Below, piece by piece: positions 25,927 through 33,712 of a DNA stretch of 64,000 nucleotides. Location of the stretch: the NCBI RefSeq assembly GCF_009801115.1, contig NZ_VTOL01000002.1:496001-560000 (forward strand), given 5' to 3'. This DNA is from Dyadobacter sp. 3J3. GTDB taxonomy: Bacteria > Bacteroidota > Bacteroidia > Cytophagales > Spirosomataceae. Under the pieces are notes generated by a model. The model saw only the letters and a program-made list of their open reading frames with translations. It had not been told where the DNA came from and made no database searches. Every line of letters begins with the position of its first letter. Within the stretch, counting starts at the first letter, position 1. A program made the translations under genes and the position numbers.

Positions 25927-26503
25927 AAATCCGGGATTTGACAAATGACTCGTTTAATTTCCGGGTTCGTTGATTTTGGGAATTGATATTTTTCAGTATC
26001 AAATCACACAAATCTGTGGTACTTTCTGCGATCGTTTTCTCTGAAGTATTAATATAAAGATCGGGGCGTTCAGGTTTTTCAAACATGTCATTTATACCGG
26101 TAAGATTCCTTACTTTTTGGGGATCATCATCAGCCAGGAGCGTTCTTTTATACAAACCTTTGGTATCACGCTGATATAAAACTTCTATAGGGCAATCCAG
26201 AAAAATGGTTTTGACGTTTGGATATTCCCGGAGCAATTCCGCTCTCGTTTCCTCATAAGGATTAATAACGCTCATAATGGCGACGATCCCCTGGGCGGAA
26301 AACCGGCTGGCGATAAAACCAAGTCTTCTAATATTCTCCTGCCTGTCGGCTTTTGAAAAACCCAGATCTTTGCAAAGTTTACTACGGTAAACATCTCCGT
26401 CAATGATCTCGGCACAAATACCATTTCCCAGAAGCTGGTTTTTCGTATTTTCTGCCAGGGTTGTCTTACCTGCTCCTGATAATCCGCAAAATTGAATGAT
26501 CAT
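25916..26503 (-). CDS. cysC: Adenylylsulfate (APS) kinase
   Basis: Makes PAPS from APS and ATP. The 195-residue protein carries the P-loop GLSGAGKTTLA (residues about 7-17), the IDGDVYR and LGFSKADRQENIRR segments, the conserved MSVINPYEETRAELR region around the substrate site, and GLYKR with the downstream LTGINDMFEKPERPDL, all diagnostic for CysC. No ATP sulfurylase (cysDN or sat) lies next to it, so APS must come from elsewhere. It is the first gene of a two-gene operon with the sulfotransferase, suggesting a biosynthetic rather than assimilatory role. Confidence 0.93.
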   Translation of the reverse strand: MIIQFCGLSGAGKTTLAENTKNQLLGNGICAEIIDGDVYRSKLCKDLGFSKADRQENIRRLGFIASRFSAQGIVAIMSVINPYEETRAELLREYPNVKTIFLDCPIEVLYQRDTKGLYKRTLLADDDPQKVRNLTGINDMFEKPERPDLYINTSEKTIAESTTDLCDLILKNINSQNQRTRKLNESFVKSRIYAK

Positions 26504-26913
26504 AAGTCTGTTATTTTATTTCGGGATGTGCGAACAAAATTTAAAAGTCTCTTCAGGTTTCTCGTATTACAATTTGATATACAAAAATCGTGCAAGGAAA
26601 TTTTACAATTTCATAATATGCTTTACTTGTCAATACTCACAAAAATATGCGGTTGTTGCATTGACTACCAATTAAGATAGAACTATGTAACTTTAAATTA
26701 CATAATCATAACACATTATTTGTCAATTATATAAAAAAAATAAATTTTCAAAAAATTATTTTAAGGACTGTCAGTAAACTGATTATGGTCATATTTCAAC
26801 CAAACTTTTATCATTTCCCAGCGAATACAATTCGATGAAATTTACATCATAAAACGATTTTCAAAATCGAGGTTTGATTCTGAAAACTTATAAAAACGTT
26901 CAAAATTAAAGCT
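26504..26913. other. AT-rich gene-free region between divergent genes
   Basis: No coding region, tRNA or strong hairpin was found. It separates the divergent cysC and CoA-transferase starts and must hold both promoters. Bases 26680-26770 are especially A/T-rich. Confidence 0.5.
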
Positions 26914-28242
26914 ATGAGTATTCCAACATACGTTTCAGCCGATGAAGCGGTCAAACATATCAAATCAGGAAACAGAGTTTTCATCCACGGAAGCGCTGCT
27001 ACACCCGTGCATCTTGTTGAAGCCCTGCAACGCCGCCACTGGGAGTTGAAAAATGTTGAATTTATAAGTATTACAACATTGGGCGATGTGGATTTCAACA
27101 ACCCTGTTCATCATAAAAGCTTCTTTTTTAATTCACTTTTTGTTTCCGCCAATACACGTTCCGTGGTAAATAGTGATTATGGAGATTATGTTCCGATCTT
27201 TCTAAGCCAAATCCCACAACTTATCAAAAATGGAAAACTGCCGGTTGACGTTGCACTAATTCAGGTTTCTCCGCCAGATGCACATGGTTTTTGTTCTCTC
27301 GGCACTTCGGTTGATATTGCCAGAGCAGTTGTAGACACAGCAAAATATATCATTGCCCAGGTCAATCCTAATATGCCCAGAACACACGGTGACGGATTTG
27401 TTCATATCAGCAAAATTAATGATCTGGTATGGCAAGAATCTAAGTTGCCGGAAGTAGATTATTCGTTGAATGTAAAAAATGCAACGGTGCAAATCGGTAA
27501 GAATATTGCTTCTCTGATTGAAGACGGCGCCACGTTGCAGGTAGGCATTGGAGCCATTCCTGATCAGGTTTTAAAAAATCTGAATCATTTAAAAAATCTT
27601 GGATTACATACCGAAATGCTGTCTGACGGTGTGATTCCTCTGATTGAAAGTGGCATCATTGATAACAGTCGTAAAAAACTAAATAGGGGCAAATCGGTCA
27701 CTTCATTTATGGTGGGCACCAAAAAGTTGTATGACTTTGTAAATGATAATCCGTCTATCCGGGTCATGGATATCGGTTATGTAAATGATACCAGTATTAT
27801 TCGTCAAAATCCTAAGGTTACTGCAATTAATTCAGCGCTGGAACTGGATTTGACCGGACAGGTTTGTGCAGATTCCCTGGGTACCTATCAATATTCAGGC
27901 ATTGGAGGACAAATGGATTTCATTCACGGCGCATCACTTTCCGAGGGAGGAAAACCGATCATTGCCTTGCCTTCCGTAACATCGTCCGGTGCTTCCAGAA
28001 TTGTTCCATTTCTGAAAGAAGGTGCAGGCGTAGTAACAACCCGAGGTCATATTCACTGGGTCGTAACAGAATTCGGGATTGTGGATTTATTTGGAAAAAG
28101 TTTAAAGCAAAGAGCGAGGGCACTGATCAGCATCGCACATCCGGATCATCGGGAATCTTTGGAACAGGCTTTTTGTGACCGTTTCGGAAGTTACAACCGT
28201 CCGGCTATTACGGGGATTTCTGAAAGGGTTTTTCACGGGTAA
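26914..28242 (+). CDS. Acetyl-CoA hydrolase/transferase family protein (4-hydroxybutyrate CoA-transferase-like)
   Basis: Transfers CoA between acetyl-CoA and a carboxylic acid, or hydrolyses acetyl-CoA. The 442-residue length and motifs match the family: GNRVFIHGSAATP, HGFCSLGTSVDIARA, LQVGIGAIPDQVL, LHTEMLSDGV, YSGIGGQMDFIHGA and VVTTRGHIHWVVTEFG. No transmembrane or signal segment is present. The natural acid is not identifiable; acetate, butyrate or 4-hydroxybutyrate are all possible. It is monocistronic. Confidence 0.9.
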   Translation: MSIPTYVSADEAVKHIKSGNRVFIHGSAATPVHLVEALQRRHWELKNVEFISITTLGDVDFNNPVHHKSFFFNSLFVSANTRSVVNSDYGDYVPIFLSQIPQLIKNGKLPVDVALIQVSPPDAHGFCSLGTSVDIARAVVDTAKYIIAQVNPNMPRTHGDGFVHISKINDLVWQESKLPEVDYSLNVKNATVQIGKNIASLIEDGATLQVGIGAIPDQVLKNLNHLKNLGLHTEMLSDGVIPLIESGIIDNSRKKLNRGKSVTSFMVGTKKLYDFVNDNPSIRVMDIGYVNDTSIIRQNPKVTAINSALELDLTGQVCADSLGTYQYSGIGGQMDFIHGASLSEGGKPIIALPSVTSSGASRIVPFLKEGAGVVTTRGHIHWVVTEFGIVDLFGKSLKQRARALISIAHPDHRESLEQAFCDRFGSYNRPAITGISERVFHG

Positions 28243-28253
28243 GTTCTTTTTAC

Positions 28254-28308
28254 CGCAATGGACGCAATGGAATTACGCAATGGATGCAATAGTATTTTGT
28301 CCATTGCG
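28254..28308. repeat. Cluster of CGCAATGGA-type short repeats with terminal inverted pair
   Basis: After the CoA-transferase gene, CGCAATGGAC (28254-28263) is followed by a GCAATGG copy (28264-28270), ACGCAATGGA (28274-28283) and then GTCCATTGCG (28299-28308), the exact inverse of the first copy. It can fold into a hairpin, but no T-tract follows. Confidence 0.55.
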
Positions 28309-28346
28309 TATTCGTCATATCCAGGCCGAATAATTAGTAAAAATAA

Positions 28347-29645
<1,299 letters not shown>

Positions 29646-29662
29646 GCCATTAAACAATAGGG

Positions 29663-29884
29663 TTACTCATTATTCAGAATATCCCGCACTTCCATTAAAG
29701 CAAAACCCAAAAGATTAAGCTCGTTCCATTGGTTCGGGCTTTTCACTTTTTCATCATTCGCTGCCAGACCAATTCCCCAAATTTCATCAACAGGACTGGC
29801 TTCAACCAAAATTCTGTCTTTTGTATTTAATAGAAATAATTTGAGCTCTTCATTTTGTCTAAATTTTTGAAACGAGCCTTTCAA
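29663..29884 (-). pseudogene. Truncated NADAR/YbiA-family gene (C-terminal half only)
   Basis: The 73-residue frame matches the C-terminal half of NADAR proteins (ADP-ribose-linked N-glycosidase fold): KGSFQKFRQNEELKLFLL, the core RILVEASPVDEIWGIGLAAND, and LNLLGFALMEVRDIL. Family members are about 150-180 residues. The first half (the region with the EHYMQAQK-type helix) is missing. Reading upstream in the same frame gives unrelated residues and then a stop, and there is no ATG; the frame opens with TTG. I read it as a remnant. A very short functional form is possible but unlikely. Confidence 0.75.
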
Positions 29885-30253
29885 AAACGGGCTATTGAAA
29901 CAATAAATACCTAATAGTTAGCTGGATATGAGAAATTCTTGTGATACAACGTCTCATTGCATTATCCAATTTTGAGAAAGAGAATTTCCCGCTTATTGCC
30001 CTGAATAATGCAAACAACAAACCGAACAAAACAAGCCACCTGATATGGAGTAAAAAAATAGTAAATACGAATACATCGGGTTAAATTTAATATCCCAAAG
30101 GACTTAACCGTTTTATTCAGATGATTCGGTGGCATATTGAGAAGAAAAGTGTAGTCAGAAACCAGATATTTATCTTTGGTTTTATTTACTTTAAGCCCCG
30201 GTTGAGTAATGGAAAATTTCGACTTGTTACCAACTTATTAACCCTGATTCTCA
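29885..30253. other. Gene-free stretch upstream of the P450 gene
   Basis: I looked in all frames for the missing NADAR half and found none. The sequence looks non-coding and should contain the P450 promoter. There is no obvious hairpin. Confidence 0.45.
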
Positions 30254-31579
30254 ATGTCCGAAATCCCGTTATTTAAAATTGCCAAATTTGATATCCAGGC
30301 ACCTTTTCTTTTTGCCAAAGATCCCTTATTTGCATTGCGCACAGGATTTGACACCTGCGGAGATACCTTTCGAATCAAACTTTTCCGGGAATTTATTGTA
30401 AGCCGGGATCCTGCTTTTTTCAGACATATATTAGTAACGAATAATAAAAATTACAAAAAAGGGAGTTCGTCTAAAATGCTCAATCCAGTCCTTGGAAATG
30501 GTTTGGTTACGAGTGAAGGGGAATTCTGGCTTCGTCAGCGTCGACTTGTCCAGCCCGCTTTTCACCGGGAAAAATTGCAGGAATTATTTGTTACGATGGG
30601 CAAAATCACTTCTGATTTCCTGGACGAATTGGAAGTTTTTCGAGGAAAAGCTGCTGTGGATATTGATGCCAAAATGATGGGAATTACGGCGGATATCGCT
30701 TTGAAAACCTTATTTGGGAATATTTCCAATGAAGACAAAATGCAGATTTTCCATCAGGTTAACAGAACCCAGCGTTATTTAGTGACGCGCGTCCGTCGCC
30801 CATATAGAATTCCTTTGATGTATGTGAACGGAGAAAGAACACAGTTCAAAACAGATCTGGCATATTTTAACAAACTGGTTTTTGAATTCATTCACGAAAG
30901 ACACGGAGTAAAGGAAAAACCGAATGATCTGCTTCAACTGCTTCTGGATAGCCAAGACGAAGAAACCGGAGCACAAATGACCGATCAGCAAATACGTGAT
31001 GAAGCCATTACCATGTTTGCAGCCGGGCATGAAACTTCGGCAACGGGTCTTAGCTGGCTACTTTTGGAACTTGCAAAACAGCCCGAAATTGTTGCCAAAA
31101 TTCGTGAAGAATCAAAAATATTCGATACCGTTCCGGGTTTTGAGCAGTTGATGAAATTACCCTATACCAGACAAGTCGTGGAAGAAGGCCTAAGACTTTT
31201 CCCTCCTGCATGGACCATGACGCGGGAAGCATTGGAAGATGATGAAGTAGAAGGTCAGCTTATACCCAAAGGAACTTCCGTATTTATGTCTGTTTATGAA
31301 TTGCACCGCAACCCAAATATCTGGGAAAATCCTCTGGTTTTCAATCCGGAAAATTTCAGTCCTGAAAATGTTAAAAACAGGGCAAAATACAATTATTTGC
31401 CATTTGGCGCTGGTCCGCGTTTATGTATCGGACAGCAATTTGCTATGATGGAAATGCAACTCATTTTGACAGCCGTGGTTAAACGATTTGATTTTGAAAT
31501 CGATCCAAAACATAAAGTCGGGATTTACCCTCAGATTGTGTTGAAATCTACAAACGGTATAAAATTATTTATCAAATAA
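30254..31579 (+). CDS. Cytochrome P450
   Basis: Haem-thiolate monooxygenase of 441 residues with no membrane anchor. Diagnostic elements are the I-helix AGHETSATGLSWLLLELA (oxygen activation), the K-helix EEGLRLFPPAW (ExxR), the PERF-like region FNPENFSPENVK, and the haem loop FGAGPRLCIGQQFAMMEM with Cys391 as iron ligand. No reductase or ferredoxin gene is adjacent, so electrons must come from elsewhere. The substrate is unknown; the sequence style resembles the fatty-acid-hydroxylase-like bacterial P450 branch, which is an impression only. Confidence 0.93.
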   Translation: MSEIPLFKIAKFDIQAPFLFAKDPLFALRTGFDTCGDTFRIKLFREFIVSRDPAFFRHILVTNNKNYKKGSSSKMLNPVLGNGLVTSEGEFWLRQRRLVQPAFHREKLQELFVTMGKITSDFLDELEVFRGKAAVDIDAKMMGITADIALKTLFGNISNEDKMQIFHQVNRTQRYLVTRVRRPYRIPLMYVNGERTQFKTDLAYFNKLVFEFIHERHGVKEKPNDLLQLLLDSQDEETGAQMTDQQIRDEAITMFAAGHETSATGLSWLLLELAKQPEIVAKIREESKIFDTVPGFEQLMKLPYTRQVVEEGLRLFPPAWTMTREALEDDEVEGQLIPKGTSVFMSVYELHRNPNIWENPLVFNPENFSPENVKNRAKYNYLPFGAGPRLCIGQQFAMMEMQLILTAVVKRFDFEIDPKHKVGIYPQIVLKSTNGIKLFIK

Positions 31580-31580
31580 C

Positions 31581-31600
31581 AATCTCATTATAATGAGATT
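31581..31600. promoter_or_regulatory. Perfect 20-base palindrome between P450 and YiiX-like genes
   Basis: AATCTCATTATAATGAGATT is its own reverse complement and begins two bases after the P450 stop codon. It lies 13 bases before the next gene's GTG start. It could be an operator or a weak hairpin between two genes of one transcript. Confidence 0.45.
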
Positions 31601-31612
31601 ACAAATTAACAA

Positions 31613-32242
31613 GTGAAAAAATTATTCGTATTATTTTTCGTCTTTTCCTCTATGTCTGGACTAGTATTCGCACAAATACCATCCGGAATCAAACTAAAAA
31701 CCGGAGATTTTATCTTTCAGGATCTTGATTGCGGCCCACTTTGTGATGCCATAGAGCAGGTAACTACAAGTTTTGGAGGCCGAAATTTTTCGCACATCGG
31801 TCTGGTATATGTTCAAAAAGACAGTGTTTTGATTATTGAGGCCATAGGAAAAGAAGTACAACTAACACCGCTGGAAACTTTCCTGAAACGAACTTCAAAT
31901 CCAATATTGGTAGGACGTGTTAAAAAACAATATGCCTCCATCGCTAAAACGGCAGTCAAATATGCTCTTGAAGAAAAAGGGGTACCCTATGATGACGAAT
32001 TTATTTATAACAATAAAAAATATTACTGTTCTGAATTGATCTATGATGCATTCAAAAAAGCCAATGCCGGAAAGGATTTTTTCACACTTGAACCCATGAC
32101 GTTCAAAAAACCGGGAAGCGACCAATTTTTTCCTGTCTGGATACAGTATTACGCAAAACTCGGAATTCCAATTCCCGAGGCTGAGCCAGGAATTAATCCG
32201 GGAGGAATTTCAACTTCACCTTATATTGAGATATTGAAGTAG
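31613..32242 (+). CDS. Secreted YiiX/NlpC-P60-like cysteine hydrolase
   Basis: A 209-residue secreted protein. The signal peptide KKLFVLFFVFSSMSGLVFAQ decides the start, which is GTG. The mature part follows the YiiX (papain-like, NlpC/P60 superfamily) pattern: LKTGDFIFQDLDCGPLCDAIEQVT, NFSHIGLVYVQKDSVLIIEA with the conserved His, the YALEEKGVPYDDEF segment and KYYCSELIYDAFKKA with the probable catalytic Cys in the YCSELI motif. Such proteins hydrolyse peptides, amides or lipids of the envelope; the substrate is not established. It follows the P450 gene by 33 bases and may share its transcript. Confidence 0.85.
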   Translation: MKKLFVLFFVFSSMSGLVFAQIPSGIKLKTGDFIFQDLDCGPLCDAIEQVTTSFGGRNFSHIGLVYVQKDSVLIIEAIGKEVQLTPLETFLKRTSNPILVGRVKKQYASIAKTAVKYALEEKGVPYDDEFIYNNKKYYCSELIYDAFKKANAGKDFFTLEPMTFKKPGSDQFFPVWIQYYAKLGIPIPEAEPGINPGGISTSPYIEILK

Positions 32243-32325
32243 GCTATCGGCTATCTGCAATCGGCTGTCAGACATTAAGAAAAAATAGTTTGGTTCCGTA
32301 GAAAATTTTAATATTTTTTTTCATA

Positions 32326-32370
32326 AAACCATTCGGTTTCATTAAATTTAGAACCGAATGGTTTCCTTTT
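32326..32370 (+). terminator. Hairpin terminator after the YiiX-like gene
   Basis: Thirteen-base arms (32326-32338 and 32352-32364) pair perfectly around a 13-base loop, with a T-rich run after the right arm. Confidence 0.8.
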
Positions 32371-32396
32371 ATTTTTTAATCTTAAAATGAAAATTT

Positions 32397-32774
32397 ATGA
32401 AAATTGGAATGGCTGGAATATTTGTAAATGATCCGAAAGAAGCATTTAAATTTTACACCGAAATTTTAGGCTTTCAGGAAAAATTATTTATGCCAGAAGA
32501 GAATCTGGCAATTGTCGTTTCTCCCGAAGATCCAAACGGCACTACCCTTCTTTTGGAACCAACCGATAATCCTATTGGAAAAACGTATCAGGAAGCACTT
32601 TACCAATCCAATATACCAGCTATTGTTTTTGCTCCGAACGATATTCACGAAGAGTATGAAAGGCTGAAAAATCTCGGTGTTGTTTTCAAAAAAGAACCAG
32701 AAACTACCGAATGGGGAACCATGGCGATTTTTGATGATACCTGCGGGAATTTAATACAGCTATTCAATCCGTGA
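32397..32774 (+). CDS. VOC-family (glyoxalase/dioxygenase-like) protein
   Basis: A 125-residue single vicinal-oxygen-chelate unit: AGIFVNDPKEAFKFYTEILGF at the start, LLLEPTDNP in the middle, ERLKNLGVVFKKEPETTEWGTMAIFDDTCGNLIQLF at the end. Metal-ligand positions are not all clear: the first is not an obvious His, so catalytic status is uncertain. It sits 85 bases before an ArsR-type regulator and an AHSA1 gene, a combination often seen together in Bacteroidota; joint regulation is inference. Confidence 0.85.
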   Translation: MKIGMAGIFVNDPKEAFKFYTEILGFQEKLFMPEENLAIVVSPEDPNGTTLLLEPTDNPIGKTYQEALYQSNIPAIVFAPNDIHEEYERLKNLGVVFKKEPETTEWGTMAIFDDTCGNLIQLFNP

Positions 32775-32809
32775 TTTTAAGTTTTAAACTCACTTTACAG
32801 TCATTCAAC

Positions 32810-32847
32810 ATCTTGGCTCATAAGGTATGAGCCAGAGCCTCCAAGAT
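32810..32847. promoter_or_regulatory. Nested inverted repeat, possible ArsR-type operator
   Basis: GGCTCATA-AGG-TATGAGCC (32815-32833) is a perfect 8-base hairpin. It is framed by a second pair ATCTTGG (32810-32816) and CCAAGAT (32841-32847). It ends 12 bases before the ATG of the ArsR-family gene and has no T-tract, which fits an autoregulatory operator better than a terminator. Confidence 0.45.
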
Positions 32848-32859
32848 TATTAATAATTT

Positions 32860-33186
32860 ATGAATCAACCAAGAAGAGATGTTTTTCAGGCAATAGCCGA
32901 CCCCACGAGACGGGAAATTATCAATTTACTCTCGGCCAGATCTATGAATCTGAATGCAGTAGTTGAAAAATTTGAAATGAGCAGACCGGCTGTGGCAAAA
33001 CATATCCGGATTCTTAGCGAATGCGGCCTTATAACTGTTCAAATGCACGGGCGAGAAAAACACATTAAAGCAGATTTAAAAAAGTTAAAACAGTTGTCAG
33101 ACTGGACAGATAAATACAGTAAGTTCTGGAATGAAAAGCTGGATGCATTAGGTGACTTCCTCGATCACGAACAGAAAAATTCTTAA
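32860..33186 (+). CDS. ArsR/SmtB-family transcriptional regulator
   Basis: A 108-residue winged-helix repressor. It begins DVFQAIADPTRREIINLLSARSMNLNAVVEKFEMSRPAVAKHIRILSECGLI, the standard ArsR helix-turn-helix of the SdpR-like type. The wing reads ITVQMHGREKHIKAD. No metal-binding Cys pair is present, so it is unlikely to sense arsenic or cadmium through thiols. The gene is 18 bases upstream of an AHSA1 gene, the classic two-gene unit in which the regulator controls the SRPBCC protein. Confidence 0.9.
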   Translation: MNQPRRDVFQAIADPTRREIINLLSARSMNLNAVVEKFEMSRPAVAKHIRILSECGLITVQMHGREKHIKADLKKLKQLSDWTDKYSKFWNEKLDALGDFLDHEQKNS

Positions 33187-33204
33187 ACAAATGATATACC
33201 AAAC

Positions 33205-33645
33205 ATGGAAACTGAAAAAGAAAAAAACGATCCTTTTATCATAGAAAGAATTTATAATGTCAGGTCAGACAAAGTCTGGCAGGCTATTTCTGACCATGAA
33301 AAGATGAAACAATGGTACTTTGAAATCGAAGATTTTAAGCCCGAAGTTGGTTTTGAGTTTGTCTTTTACGGAGGAAGCGACGGTAAATCTTTCAAACATA
33401 TTTGTGTTGTAACGGAAGTAATTGAAGAAAAAAAACTGGCATACAGCTGGCGTTACGACGGCTATCCGGGAAACTCGGTTTTGACCATCGAACTTTTCCC
33501 GGAAGACGACAAAACCCGATTGAAATTAACACACGAAGGACTGGAAACCTTCCCACCTATTGATGACTTCAAAAAGGAAAATTTTGCAATGGGCTGGAAT
33601 GAAATTATTGGAAAAATCCTCAAAGAATTTGTTGAAAAACAGTAA
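33205..33645 (+). CDS. SRPBCC (AHSA1-like) domain protein
   Basis: A 146-residue START/Bet v1-like fold of the AHSA1 type: IIERIYNVRSDKVWQAISDHEKMKQWYFEIEDFKPEVGFEF, then YSWRYDGYPGNSVLTIEL and LTHEGLETF. It probably binds a hydrophobic ligand; no enzymatic activity is known for this group. Co-transcribed with the upstream ArsR gene (18-base gap) and followed by a terminator. Confidence 0.9.
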   Translation: METEKEKNDPFIIERIYNVRSDKVWQAISDHEKMKQWYFEIEDFKPEVGFEFVFYGGSDGKSFKHICVVTEVIEEKKLAYSWRYDGYPGNSVLTIELFPEDDKTRLKLTHEGLETFPPIDDFKKENFAMGWNEIIGKILKEFVEKQ

Positions 33646-33652
33646 TATAATG

Positions 33653-33692
33653 AAATGGCCCGTAGCTTAACGAATTAAGATACGGGCCATTT
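33653..33692. terminator. Bidirectional hairpin terminator
   Basis: Twelve-base arms (33653-33664 and 33681-33692) are perfectly complementary. The site lies between the convergent AHSA1 and DUF2723 genes, with A-rich and T-rich flanks. Confidence 0.85.
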
Positions 33693-33712
33693 TCATAGAG
33701 AAAATTTACGTT

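Noticed and set aside
28254..28308. A CRISPR array, from the repeated CGCAATGGA units.
   Set aside because: Units are under 12 bases, spacing is irregular and there is no cas gene in the window.
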